A stretch of 64,000 nucleotides of DNA, taken from NCBI GenBank assembly GCA_002699145.1, contig PABK01000061.1:1-64000 (forward strand). Direction: 5' to 3'. Positions within the stretch are counted from its first letter, which is position 1, and each line of letters opens with the position of its first letter. The position numbers were made by a program, and so were the translations under genes. Shown in pieces: positions 24,769 through 33,302 of this stretch. Source of the stretch: Halioglobus sp. Its GTDB lineage: Bacteria > Pseudomonadota > Gammaproteobacteria > Pseudomonadales > Halieaceae. The notes beneath the pieces are model-generated. The model searched no databases. It worked only from the letters and a program-made list of their open reading frames with translations, and had not been told where the DNA came from.

Positions 24769-25575
24769 TCAGTGCGCCTGCCAGGTCATCCTGACGGTGC
24801 AGGATGTTTCCGGCAGGTGTGGGTCGAATTCCATTTTCAGGCCGCCGCCCTCACCGTTGAACAGGGCCTCGAAAGGACCCTTGCAAATGTACAGGCAGCC
24901 CTGCTCTGGGAGGGCGTCGGGGTTTGGCAAGCGTTCCGCCGGGCCGCAGGTGTGCCAGCCGCAGTCGGGTATCTCCATCACCGTGAGTCCGTTGGCCGGG
25001 TCGTACTCGGTGATGCTCGCCGGTCCGGTGAGCCAGTGTGCCGGGTTGAAGGTCTCGAACAGGAAGGTCGCCCAGCGCCCGGGTTTTTTCGACGTCCCGT
25101 CGGCGCCGGTCACCGGCTTCTTGTTCCTGTTCTTCTCCGACATGCTGTTCATCATCGCCAGGAATTCGGGCGAGTTCTCGTGCGACAGCGCGACCGATGT
25201 GCCGACCACGATGTCCTCGAACTGCTGTGGGCTGTAGTACCGGCGCAACTCCAGCAGCGCCCATTCCACCTCGCGCACGAAGTTGCCGTAGCGCTTGCGC
25301 CATTTTTCCCGGGGGGAGTCGAACCAGCGGATGTTCTCGCGCCGCGAGCGTATTTCCTGATAGTCGCGATCGACCTGCTCCTTGTCGCCGGACAGCCGCA
25401 GGATCGGCACGAAGGTGTGGCTGACGATGGGCATGGCTTTTTTCACCAGCATGGTGTTCGACATCCACATGTCGATCCATGCCTGCGGCCCCCAGTTGTA
25501 GTACCAGCCGCCGCGTTGGGCGGGAGCAACCCGGCCGCTGCCGCGGTCGCTGGCGATGACAGATGACTCGGACAT
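24769..25575 (-). CDS. Uncharacterised protein (ATC hydrolase/V4R-like C-terminal pattern)
   Basis: A 268-residue soluble protein. The ATG at 25575 (MSESSV) has GGGAGGA seven bases upstream. The middle contains NMSNTMLVKKAMPIV-like helical sequence and a Trp/Arg-rich region (REKWRKRYGNF). The C-terminal 80 residues, with DCGWHTCG, GCLYICKGPFEALF and PETSCTVRMTW, recall the cysteine pattern of L-2-amino-thiazoline-4-carboxylate hydrolase-like and vinyl-reductase-like domains, but I am not certain. It lies between the TonB receptor and the SDR, all on the minus strand. Confidence 0.65.
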   Translation of the reverse strand: MSESSVIASDRGSGRVAPAQRGGWYYNWGPQAWIDMWMSNTMLVKKAMPIVSHTFVPILRLSGDKEQVDRDYQEIRSRRENIRWFDSPREKWRKRYGNFVREVEWALLELRRYYSPQQFEDIVVGTSVALSHENSPEFLAMMNSMSEKNRNKKPVTGADGTSKKPGRWATFLFETFNPAHWLTGPASITEYDPANGLTVMEIPDCGWHTCGPAERLPNPDALPEQGCLYICKGPFEALFNGEGGGLKMEFDPHLPETSCTVRMTWQAH

Positions 25576-25659
25576 TTGCCTATCCTCCCTGGAAGCTGCC
25601 GGTGGCGACGACCGGTCCACCAAGTATGGTTTGCGTCGCGGCGCGCGGCAAGCGCGCCC

Positions 25660-28068
25660 TCAGTGCCGCAGGCGCAGCGTGACGCCGTACACCTCGCCGG
25701 GTGCGACGATACCTGCATAGCCGCCGAGCACGGGTATATCGATGCCGAAGGCGAAATATTCTTCATCCAGCATATTGCGCCCCCAAAGGGCGGCTTCCCA
25801 GCTGCCCTCGGGGTCGGTCAGCGTCAGGCGCAGGTTGACGAGGTTGATCGCGTCGTTTTTCAGTATTGGGTCGAGGTCCTGGTCGAGGTAGTAGTCGTCG
25901 ATATAGCTGTGCTCCAGCCGTCCCACCAGCAGCAGGGCGTCGCCCAGGTCCAGGTCGTACTGGGCGAAGGAGCTTACGGTCCACTCCGGCGCGTTGTCGA
26001 TGGGTTCGCCCGCCAGGTCCTGCACGCAGCCGCCGCCCAGTGTCGGGTTGCCGCCCTGGGCGCCGTCGCGGATATAGTAGTTGTAGACGGTCTGGTCGAC
26101 GGTGCACTGGCCGTTGTCGAACTCCTTGTATTCCGCCTTGTTGTAGCCGATGGCGGTGCTCACTGTCAGGTTTGCCGCGGGGATGAATACCAGCTCCAGC
26201 TCGCTGCCGTAGCTCTCCATGGAGCCGGCATTGGTGACTTCCAGCGTCGTGCCGTCGAAAGTCTGCGACTGGAAATCGTCGTAGTCGACGAAATAGAAGG
26301 TGCCGTTGAACTGCAGGCGGCGGTCCTGGGTCGAAGTCTTCCAGCCGATCTCATAGTTGGTGGCGATCTCCTCATCGAACTCCGCGCTGTGGTCGGCCAG
26401 CTCGCGGCGCTGGTTGAAACCACCGGACTTGAAGCCGCGGCTGACACTGGCGTAACCCATCACGTCGGGCGTGAAAAAGTAGCGCAGGTTGAGGGACGGG
26501 GAGATGTCGTCGTCGCTGCGGGTCTCGTCGTAATAGATGTCCGGGCCGGCGACGGGGGGAATGTCCAGTATGGATTCCGGGTCGGTGATCTGCGAGCCGA
26601 CGCGGTCTTTCTGCTCGTAGGTATAGCGCAGGCCCAGGGTGGCGCTGAATTCCTCGCTGATGTTCCACACCACCTGACCGAAGGCCGCGTAGCTGGTTGT
26701 CTCGTAATGGTTGTCGTCGGTATTGACGGTGCCGTCGGGGAAGAAGATATCTATCCCCATGTTTTCCACCAGCGCCTGTGACTGGACGAAAGTGCCCAGG
26801 GAGTCCAGTTCCGAGTAGTAGAAATACAGCCCGCCCTGGTAGTCGAACGTCTCGCCGCCGGGAGACGTGATACGCAGCTCGGAGGAGTACTGGTCGAGTT
26901 CTACATCCTGGGTCGAGGTCACCGCGTTGTACGCCGTGAAGTCGCCATCGAAGGCGCTGTCGGATTCGTAATGGCGCCAGGCATTGATGAATGTCAGCAC
27001 ATTGTCGCCGGTTATATCCTTGTTCCATTCCAGCGCCACGCCGCCGACGTCCAGTTCGTTGCGGGTGGGTCCGTCCAGCCAGTAGTCGTCGCCAAACGGG
27101 TCGGCGTCGGGTGGTGTGAACCCCTCAGAGTCCTGCATGGAATAGTATTGGTAGATAAGCTGGCCGTTGTCATTGAGGCCAAGGAAATCCTGGAACGCCT
27201 GGGAGGGGTCATTGGTACCGGGGGCGTTCAACGGCGAGAAGCCGTTGTAGTCGATGACCGCCAGCGCGCAGCAGTCGGTATCTTCCCTGGTGTAGTCCAG
27301 TGTGAGCAGGAATTCGCCGAGGCCGTCGCCGTCGCTCTCTACTCCGCCGTCGAAGCGCGTGCGCGACTTGAAGCCCCACTTGTGCGCGTCGTTCAGGTCC
27401 TCACCGTTGTAGGTGTTCTCGTACAGGTGATCGCCGTCGATGTAGAAGCCGGTGAGACGGCTGGCGTGTCCGCTGTCGCCCAGCGGGACGTTGACCATGC
27501 CGCGCAGTTCCAGCTTTTCGTCGCTGTTGTAGGTCAGTTCGCCTTCGCCCTCGAATTCCAGGGAGGGAGTACGACTGATGATGCTGATGGCGCCGGCGGC
27601 GGTATTCTTGCCGTACAGGGTACCCTGGGGCCCGCGCAGCACCTCGACGCGTTCGATGTCCATGAGGTCGGAGACGCTCATGCCGGCGCGGCCCTGGTAA
27701 ACGCCGTCGATGAAGATGCCGACGCTGGGGTCGATGCCCACGTTGGTGCCCACCGAGCCGATACCGCGTATCCGCACCGAGGTGGAACGCGAGTCCACGC
27801 CGGGGGTGATCGTCAGGCTGGGGGTGTACTGGTCCAGGCCCGCCAGTTCACGCACGCCGCTGTCTTCGAAGAAATCGCCGGTAAACGCCGACACGGACAT
27901 GGCCACTTCCTGCAGGCTTTGCTCGCGGCGGTTCGCCGTGACAACGACTTCCTCCAGGGCCAGCACCGGCGACGCCTGCTGCGCGGAGGCAGCGGGAAAA
28001 CAGCAGGGGGCGAGCAGCACCACGAGTACGGGAAAGCGCGGATTGGGCATGTTGGACACCAGTGACAT
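25660..28068 (-). CDS. TonB-dependent outer-membrane receptor
   Basis: An 802-residue receptor with a signal peptide (cleavage near ASA-QQ, residue 29), a TonB box-like segment EEVVVTANRREQ, a plug domain (IRGIGSVGTN, GIFIDGVYQGR, VEVLRGPQGTLYGKN) and a 22-strand barrel ending in GVTLRLRH with a less usual C-terminal His. It belongs to the Fe-siderophore/complex-carbohydrate receptor type often used for terpenoids, steroids and aromatics. It is divergent from a carotenoid oxygenase; the reverse promoter of operator C (TTGTTT, 17 bp, TAGGGT) is positioned to drive it. This suggests uptake of the regulon's hydrophobic substrate. Confidence 0.93.
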   Translation of the reverse strand: MSLVSNMPNPRFPVLVVLLAPCCFPAASAQQASPVLALEEVVVTANRREQSLQEVAMSVSAFTGDFFEDSGVRELAGLDQYTPSLTITPGVDSRSTSVRIRGIGSVGTNVGIDPSVGIFIDGVYQGRAGMSVSDLMDIERVEVLRGPQGTLYGKNTAAGAISIISRTPSLEFEGEGELTYNSDEKLELRGMVNVPLGDSGHASRLTGFYIDGDHLYENTYNGEDLNDAHKWGFKSRTRFDGGVESDGDGLGEFLLTLDYTREDTDCCALAVIDYNGFSPLNAPGTNDPSQAFQDFLGLNDNGQLIYQYYSMQDSEGFTPPDADPFGDDYWLDGPTRNELDVGGVALEWNKDITGDNVLTFINAWRHYESDSAFDGDFTAYNAVTSTQDVELDQYSSELRITSPGGETFDYQGGLYFYYSELDSLGTFVQSQALVENMGIDIFFPDGTVNTDDNHYETTSYAAFGQVVWNISEEFSATLGLRYTYEQKDRVGSQITDPESILDIPPVAGPDIYYDETRSDDDISPSLNLRYFFTPDVMGYASVSRGFKSGGFNQRRELADHSAEFDEEIATNYEIGWKTSTQDRRLQFNGTFYFVDYDDFQSQTFDGTTLEVTNAGSMESYGSELELVFIPAANLTVSTAIGYNKAEYKEFDNGQCTVDQTVYNYYIRDGAQGGNPTLGGGCVQDLAGEPIDNAPEWTVSSFAQYDLDLGDALLLVGRLEHSYIDDYYLDQDLDPILKNDAINLVNLRLTLTDPEGSWEAALWGRNMLDEEYFAFGIDIPVLGGYAGIVAPGEVYGVTLRLRH

Positions 28069-28157
28069 CTTATAGTTTTGCCGAGCCGACGGTCCGCCGG
28101 GGCAAGTGCGGACGGGTGCGGCTCCGATGGCGCAACCCTAGCAAAACGTCGCTTAAA

Positions 28158-28179
28158 AAACAAACAGAATTGACTGATT
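28158..28179. promoter_or_regulatory. Operator C in a divergent promoter pair
   Basis: Left arm AAACAAACA, right arm TGACTGATT, 4-bp spacer. Forward promoter: TTGACT (28170-28175), 17 bp, TAGGGT (28193-28198), towards carotenoid oxygenase 1. Reverse promoter: TTGTTT (complement of 28158-28163), 17 bp, TAGGGT (complement of 28135-28140), towards the TonB receptor. The two -10 boxes are identical and symmetric about the operator. Confidence 0.75.
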
Positions 28180-28233
28180 TTATTTTTGCGTCTAGGGTAG
28201 ACGTCGAATCCAAAGCCTGCAGCGAGGTCCAGC

Positions 28234-29664
28234 ATGTCCGCTCCGATGTCAGCCAGCAATCCGTTCCTCAATTTCCCCTACGGGTCGATCCAGATGGAGT
28301 GTGAGGCGCACGACCTCATCGTCGAGGGTGAGGTGCCCGCAGGGCTCAACGGCACCCTCTATCGCGCCGGGCCGAACCAGCGATTCGCGCCGCGCGGGGA
28401 CTACCACCTGTTCGCCGGTGACGGCATGGTCCACGCTTTCCATATCCGCGACGGCAAGGTGGATTACCGCAACCGCTGGGTACGCACCGCGAAGTGGAAT
28501 ATCGAGGACAAGGAGGGGCGCGCCGTCATCAACGCGATGAATCCCTTCGACTGCGACCCGGCGTACAGCGATTTCGTGCTCACCGACAGGGAGGGCCTGG
28601 CCAATACGGCGACGGTCTGGCACGGCGGCCGCCTGCTGGTCATGGAGGAGGGGCACCGGCCCTACGAGATCGACCCGGTCACGCTGGAATCCATCGGCAG
28701 TTGGGATTTCCGCGGCAAGTTGCAGACCGCGATGACGGCGCACCCGAAGATCGATCCGGACACCGGCGAGATGGTCTTCTTCGCCTACATGGCGACCGGC
28801 CCCTTTGCCGCGGATGTGATGGTGCACAAGGTCAACGCCGCGGGGATTCTCACCGAGAGCATCCACATCCCGACGCCTTACTCGTCCATGGTGCACGATT
28901 TTGTTGTCACGGAAAATTACATCCTGCTGCCGATCATGCCCATTACCGGCAGCCTGGAACGCGCCATGGAGGGCGGTCCGCCCTTCGCCTGGGAGCCGGA
29001 CAAGGGTGTGCACCTGGGTATCCTGCCGCGTCACGGCGGCGGTACCGAGGATGTGCGCTGGGTAGAGATGGACCTGTGTTTCGTCTTCCACTTCATGAAC
29101 GGTTTTGACCGCGACGGGGTGATCACGGTCGATGCCTGCCAGTTCGATAACGCCCCGCTGTTCCCGCTGCCCAGCGGCGAGGCGTCCGGCAGGGCGCAGC
29201 CCTTCCTGCACCGCTGGACCATCGATCTCAACGCCGCAGAGCCGCGCGCGACCTCGGAGTCCATCGACGAGTTCGAGTCAGAGTTCCCACAGTGTGACCC
29301 GCGCTACGCTGGCAGGGACTACCGCCACGGCTGGTACGCCTCCTGTGACGGCGAGCTGAAGAGCCCGCTGGCGGAAAACGACAATTACTATAACGTGGTC
29401 GGTCACTTCGACCACGAGACGGGCGAGGTGCAGCGCTACTCCTGTGGTCAGGCCATGACCTCCGAGCCGATCTTCGTGCCGGCCGCGGCGGACGCCGCGG
29501 AAGGGGAGGGCTACCTGCTGGCGGTGGTGACCAGCTTCGAGACCCGCACCAGCAGCCTGTATATCTTCGACGCACTGCAGCTCGCCGCGGGCCCGTTGGC
29601 CAGGGTGCACCTGTCGCACCGCGTCCCCGCGGGTTTCCACGGGGGCTGGCGCCCGGCGTCCTGA
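28234..29664 (+). CDS. Carotenoid cleavage oxygenase family protein 1
   Basis: A 476-residue protein of the RPE65/carotenoid oxygenase/lignostilbene dioxygenase family. The four iron-ligand histidines are visible: H170 (AHPKIDP), H221 (VHDFVVTENY), H286 (FHFMNGFD) and H469 (GFHGGW). These seven-bladed propellers cleave an olefinic double bond in carotenoids, apocarotenoids or stilbenoids with O2. The ATG at 28234 has GAGG upstream. Paired with a TonB receptor across operator C, it may act first on an imported substrate. Confidence 0.92.
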   Translation: MSAPMSASNPFLNFPYGSIQMECEAHDLIVEGEVPAGLNGTLYRAGPNQRFAPRGDYHLFAGDGMVHAFHIRDGKVDYRNRWVRTAKWNIEDKEGRAVINAMNPFDCDPAYSDFVLTDREGLANTATVWHGGRLLVMEEGHRPYEIDPVTLESIGSWDFRGKLQTAMTAHPKIDPDTGEMVFFAYMATGPFAADVMVHKVNAAGILTESIHIPTPYSSMVHDFVVTENYILLPIMPITGSLERAMEGGPPFAWEPDKGVHLGILPRHGGGTEDVRWVEMDLCFVFHFMNGFDRDGVITVDACQFDNAPLFPLPSGEASGRAQPFLHRWTIDLNAAEPRATSESIDEFESEFPQCDPRYAGRDYRHGWYASCDGELKSPLAENDNYYNVVGHFDHETGEVQRYSCGQAMTSEPIFVPAAADAAEGEGYLLAVVTSFETRTSSLYIFDALQLAAGPLARVHLSHRVPAGFHGGWRPAS

Positions 29665-29671
29665 GGCGAGC

Positions 29672-30814
29672 TCAGTAACCGCGCTCGATATCGACCACGT
29701 TCAGCAGCGGTTCGCCGGCGACGTAACGGCGCAGGTTCTCCACGGCGATGGTCATGGAGCGCTGCGCACTGTCGCCGCCGGTCGCGGCGACGTGGGGCGT
29801 GATGATGACGTTGTCCATGCGCCACAGCGGGTGATCTGAGGGCAGTGGTTCGGGGTCGGTGACGTCCAGGCCGGCGCCGTACAGGCTCCCGTCTGCCAGC
29901 GCGGACACCAGGTCCGCGGTCACCGTGCTGCCGCCGCGGCCGACGGAGAGAAAAATCGCACCGCGCTTGAGCGCAGCGAAAAACCGGCGATCGAACAGGC
30001 CGGTGGTCTTGCTGGTGAGCGGCAGCGCATTGACCACCACGTCGGCCTGCCCCGCGAGCTTGTACAGCTCGTCCGACAGGCCAACGTAGTCGACGAAATC
30101 CGGTCCCTCGCGGGAACTGTTACGCGTGGCCACGACGCGCATGCCCAGCGCGTGGGCGCGGCGCGCGATTTCCGTGCCGATACCGCCCAGGCCCGCCACC
30201 AGCAGGGTCTTGCCCGGCAGTTCGCCGAAGGACGGCGAGCGCGATATGCCGCGCTGCCACTGCGCCTGCGCCTGTGCGCGCTGGTAGGCGGGCAGCTTGC
30301 GCGTCAGCGCCAGCAGCATGGCGATGCTGTGCTCGGCAATGGTCGGGGCGGACAGGCGCTGGTTGTTGGTGAAGGTCATCTGTTGTTGCTGCGCCGGGCT
30401 CAGGCCCTGGCAGCGCTCCATGCCGACGCTGTAGTTGTGCACCCAGCGCAGGCTGGCGTCGGCGCGCTTGAGCAGTCCGGGATTGCACATGCCGAGCACC
30501 GCGTCGACCCCGGCCAGGGTCTCCCTGGACGGTACAACCGCACCTTTCTCATGCATTATCACCTGCACATCCCCGGCGACCGCGCGCAGCGCCGCCGCGT
30601 ACTGCTCGTTGGCGATACCCTTGCGCGACAACGGGTACACCAGCACGCGCCGCGGCCGCCAGTCCGGGATGGCCGAGGACGGCGTGGCGGCCTCGCGCAG
30701 GCCCAGTTCCGCGATCAGGCGCTGCGCCTGTGCGTCCGGCCCTGCGGCCAGCGACGGCCCGGTCGCCAGGATGGCGGTTAGCGCCAGTAGGGTGGGGATA
30801 ACGGATCGGTGCAT
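29672..30814 (-). CDS. D-2-hydroxyacid dehydrogenase with signal peptide
   Basis: A 380-residue D-isomer-specific 2-hydroxyacid dehydrogenase. The NAD site is GLGGIG, and the catalytic Arg (VGRGG), Glu (DPEPLPSDHPLW) and His (ITPHVA) are present. It begins with a convincing Sec signal (MHRSVIPTLLALTAILATG, cleavage near LAA-GP), preceded by AGGAGA. Export of an NAD-dependent enzyme is unusual. The frame stays open upstream to 31486, but the ribosome site and signal decide the start at 30814. It is convergent with carotenoid oxygenase 1 (7 bp between). Confidence 0.87.
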   Translation of the reverse strand: MHRSVIPTLLALTAILATGPSLAAGPDAQAQRLIAELGLREAATPSSAIPDWRPRRVLVYPLSRKGIANEQYAAALRAVAGDVQVIMHEKGAVVPSRETLAGVDAVLGMCNPGLLKRADASLRWVHNYSVGMERCQGLSPAQQQQMTFTNNQRLSAPTIAEHSIAMLLALTRKLPAYQRAQAQAQWQRGISRSPSFGELPGKTLLVAGLGGIGTEIARRAHALGMRVVATRNSSREGPDFVDYVGLSDELYKLAGQADVVVNALPLTSKTTGLFDRRFFAALKRGAIFLSVGRGGSTVTADLVSALADGSLYGAGLDVTDPEPLPSDHPLWRMDNVIITPHVAATGGDSAQRSMTIAVENLRRYVAGEPLLNVVDIERGY

Positions 30815-31008
30815 GTTGTCTCCTGCAGGGTCGGCGGGTATTCGGGAACGTTGCCTAGGATAGGTGTGCACCGCGCCCCTGGGAAGGGTGTCCACGAGAA
30901 ATGTCCACGAGGCAATGCGGCCCGCGACGGCTTGCAGGCGGGCGGCAATCGCAGGTGATGAAACGTCGTGAGCTTGTATGCGCAAGCGCTGGCGGGCGCC
31001 AGCGTCCG

Positions 31009-31131
31009 TCAGCTTTTGCCCGCGCGCGGCCTGCGCGATACCAGCGCCAGTGTGACGGCCGCCACGGACAGCGCCAGCAGGAGAGTTGCGGTAATCACCG
31101 CAAGAAAGCCCACCACACCTAGCTGCAACAT
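31009..31131 (-). CDS. Nested 40-residue single-pass membrane protein
   Basis: An in-frame ATG at 31131 has a near-perfect ribosome site (GGAAGGAG, seven bases upstream). It encodes MLQLGVVGFL..., one membrane helix over residues 5-31 and a basic tail (RRPRAGK), a typical small inner-membrane protein. It may be the only product of this frame or an alternative product of the 169-residue ORF. Its function is unknown. Confidence 0.45.
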   Translation of the reverse strand: MLQLGVVGFLAVITATLLLALSVAAVTLALVSRRPRAGKS

Positions 31132-31518
31132 GCGATTCTCCTTCCATTTCCGCGGGGCGGCGGCCAGGGGGGTCGACAGTCTCGCGGCGAACAGGGTTGT
31201 CACTGCTCCTCGCCTGGTCGCGCTGTCCGGCGCCGGGGGTTGCAAGCTCACGCCCGCAGCGACGGCGCCGCTGCGCTGGAACGTGAACTCCGCCGCGCGG
31301 CGCAAATCCGGGTTCATACCGCGCCCGTCGCCGCGAAAGTTGTACAGGTAGCGCGCGGTTTGCGCCGTCGTGGCTGCGCCCGGCTCGGGCATTTGTTGCG
31401 CCGGTGCCTCCGCCGCCATCGGCAGCGCGATGGCGCGCGTGGCGCCCCCGAGCAGCAGGCTCGTGGCGACCATGCCGGCACGACAAAATTGACTGACATT
31501 CCTGTCCACTGTTTCCAC
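31009..31518 (-). CDS. Putative exported protein with C-terminal membrane helix
   Basis: An open frame of 169 residues with GTG starts at 31518 or 31509, the latter better spaced from AGGGAAGG. It has a signal-like N-terminus (GMVATSLLLGGATRAIALPMA), a stretch containing YLYNFRGDGRGMNPDLRRA and one C-terminal membrane helix. No family is recognised. It precedes the exported dehydrogenase by 194 bp. A nested, better-supported short ORF occupies its last 40 codons, so the long version is uncertain. Confidence 0.4.
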   Translation of the reverse strand: METVDRNVSQFCRAGMVATSLLLGGATRAIALPMAAEAPAQQMPEPGAATTAQTARYLYNFRGDGRGMNPDLRRAAEFTFQRSGAVAAGVSLQPPAPDSATRRGAVTTLFAARLSTPLAAAPRKWKENRMLQLGVVGFLAVITATLLLALSVAAVTLALVSRRPRAGKS

Positions 31519-31622
31519 CTTCCCTGTCGGCGTGTCCTCTACGGCAGCGCGTACGATGCCCCGCCAGGCCGCGCCTGCACTATCAATCTAGAGTAGGAAA
31601 AACAGGTTTTGCAGGTGGGAGT

Positions 31623-31646
31623 TGCCTAGATTAGGCACTTGCCTAA
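31623..31646. promoter_or_regulatory. Overlapping TGCCTA/TAGGCA palindromes
   Basis: TGCCTA-GAT-TAGGCA (31623-31637) overlaps TTAGGCA-CT-TGCCTAA (31631-31646), so one central TAGGCA arm can pair either way. It lies between the last LuxR-type gene (stop at 31739) and the start of the ORF at 31518, which suits an operator for that ORF. GTAGGG palindromes occur beside the LuxR genes at 33255-33302, so the site may belong to those regulators; this is inference. Confidence 0.4.
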
Positions 31647-31738
31647 TTCAGGGGGCCGGGTCAGGGACCGGCCCGGGTGTCTGCTACCCGCCCAGCTCAG
31701 GCGCTTGTCGAACCCGGGCGGACCTCGCCCGCTACCGG

Positions 31739-32407
31739 CTACGCGTGCCTGCCGGGGAAAAAGCGCAAGGTGGGATTGCTGTCGAACCAGTCCGCATTGT
31801 CCATGATAAAGCGCGTCAGCCCGTGCCAGTTGACACAGCCGGCCAGGGAGCGGCAATCGCAGCCCGGGTGTTCCAGTTTGGCCCGCAGGTGGCGCAGGTT
31901 ACGCTGCAGGTCGCTGACGCTGACCTGCCGCGTCGCGGCGGTCACCTTGTCCGGTATACCGTGCAGCGCCGCGTGCACCAGACGCAGTTCCGCGCGTGTC
32001 AGCACTGTGCCGTTGTCCAGCGTCAGTGTCTCGCGCTCGCGGTCCAGTCTTTGCAACCAGCCGCGATACTGGCCGTCCAGGGCAAACGTCGAGGTCTCGC
32101 CGTCGATGCCGCCGTTGTCCGCGCGACGCTTGATCAGCGTGATCCTCACCCAGTCGCCCGTGGCGGACTGCAGCGTGGTTTGGGCGTGCAGGGACACGCC
32201 GCTGCCGATGATCCACAAATCCTGGCGGTAGAACAGTTCCGGGTCGGCAAAGCGGATTGCGTTGTCGGTGAGGTCATGCACGCGCATGTCCGGAACGTAG
32301 GGTGCGGGCAAGCCGAAAATCGCGCAGTTGGTATCGCAGATCTCCCGGTAGAACATGTCCGGACCCTTGTGGAAGCGCCCGAGCAGCGGTCCGGCTGGCG
32401 CGAGCAT
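31739..32407 (-). CDS. LuxR-type regulator paralogue A
   Basis: A 222-residue protein. The N-terminal region (GRFHKGPDMFY, FGLPAPYVPDMR) is shared with the two upstream paralogues and may be a PAS-like sensor. Residues 137-178 (LTRAELRLVHAALHG, then the SVSDLQRNLRHLRAKL recognition helix) fit a GerE/LuxR helix-turn-helix. After it comes a conserved tail with H180-P-x-C183-x-C185 and C191, then NW, DWFD and NPT. The start is 3 bp after the stop of paralogue B, so translation is coupled. It is the most diverged HTH of the three. Confidence 0.75.
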   Translation of the reverse strand: MLAPAGPLLGRFHKGPDMFYREICDTNCAIFGLPAPYVPDMRVHDLTDNAIRFADPELFYRQDLWIIGSGVSLHAQTTLQSATGDWVRITLIKRRADNGGIDGETSTFALDGQYRGWLQRLDRERETLTLDNGTVLTRAELRLVHAALHGIPDKVTAATRQVSVSDLQRNLRHLRAKLEHPGCDCRSLAGCVNWHGLTRFIMDNADWFDSNPTLRFFPGRHA

Positions 32408-32410
32408 CGG

Positions 32411-33151
32411 CTATGCCCGTCCCACATCGCAGCTGCAGTCCACTGGCTTGCGGGACGCCAGTTGCGCTGGCGACTGGCACATCGTGCCCGGGTAGCTGCG
32501 GTAGGATGGCATCATGTCGAACCAGTCGTAGCGATCCAGGATCATCTCACTGAGACCGTACCAGTTGACGCAGCCGTGGACGGAGTAACAGGCGCAGTGC
32601 GGATGCTCCAGCTTGTCGCGAACACGGCGCAGGCGCTTTTCGATGGCCTTGACACTGAGACCCACGGACCGGGCGATCAGCTTGCGCGGGATGCCGTGCA
32701 GGACGCCGTGCAACAGGCGCAGGTCGTCGCGGGTCAACTCCGCGCCGTTCGGCAGCGGCAAGACCTGTCGTGTGTGGTCCAGCTTGACTATCCAGCCGTT
32801 GTACATGCTGCGCAACGGCAGCAGGGTGACCTGTCCGGCGATGCCCCCATCGGCGCTGCGCGACTTGTGCAGGTACAGGCGCATCCACTCCCCGTCCACG
32901 CCGCGGACCAGTGCGTCGCAATGGATGCCGAGATTGTTCTCGATGATAGTGGTGTCTTCGCGCAGGTACTTGCCGGGATCGGTGCGCAGCGCGTCCGAGG
33001 TGAAGTCATCCCAGCGCATATCCGCGTGGTAGCCTTCCGGGGCGCCGAACAGGCGGGCGCATAGCGGCGAAATCGCCGTGTAGAAGTGATCCGGTCCCTT
33101 GTGAAAGCTTCCACGCAGGCCGGATTCGGGTGACGTCGTGGGCTCCGTCAT
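32411..33151 (-). CDS. LuxR-type regulator paralogue B
   Basis: A 246-residue protein with the same three-part layout: a sensor-like N-terminus (GSFHKGPDHFYTAISPL), a GerE-type HTH (LTRDDLRLLHGVLHG, then SVKAIEKRLRRVRDKL) and a Cys tail (HPHCACYSVHGCVNWYGL, then DWFD). The ATG at 33151 has GAGGGAGC upstream, better than the ATG at 33166. GTAGGG repeats lie 100-150 bp upstream. It is cotranscribed with paralogue A. Confidence 0.78.
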   Translation of the reverse strand: MTEPTTSPESGLRGSFHKGPDHFYTAISPLCARLFGAPEGYHADMRWDDFTSDALRTDPGKYLREDTTIIENNLGIHCDALVRGVDGEWMRLYLHKSRSADGGIAGQVTLLPLRSMYNGWIVKLDHTRQVLPLPNGAELTRDDLRLLHGVLHGIPRKLIARSVGLSVKAIEKRLRRVRDKLEHPHCACYSVHGCVNWYGLSEMILDRYDWFDMMPSYRSYPGTMCQSPAQLASRKPVDCSCDVGRA

Positions 33152-33254
33152 GCTGCTCCCTCGCATTCTGCGTCTGCCGGTTAACGTTGCCTGGCCTTGC
33201 GGGCGGCGGGCGGGCGATGCAGTTGCGATGGTGTTTCCGCGGACAATACCATAG

Positions 33255-33302
33255 AAAAAGTAGGGTTAGAATATGATACCGGGTAGGGTTTTCCCTACTT
33301 TT
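33255..33302. promoter_or_regulatory. GTAGGG/CCCTAC repeat cluster
   Basis: AAAAGTAGGG (33256-33265) is the inverted repeat of CCCTACTTTT (33293-33302). A second GTAGGG at 33283-33288 forms a tight hairpin, GTAGGG-TTTT-CCCTAC (33283-33298). The stop codon of paralogue C (33295-33297) is inside this hairpin, and paralogue B starts about 100 bp downstream. It could be an operator for B or a terminator/attenuator between C and B. Confidence 0.4.

Noticed and set aside
30815-31486. Upstream extension of the 2-hydroxyacid dehydrogenase frame to 604 residues
   Set aside because: A strong AGGAGA site and signal peptide mark the start at 30814; the extension has shadow-like composition and overlaps another frame.
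31486-31500. TGACTGACA resembling the operator right arm
   Set aside because: It lies inside a putative ORF, matches only about six of nine arm positions and has no left arm.
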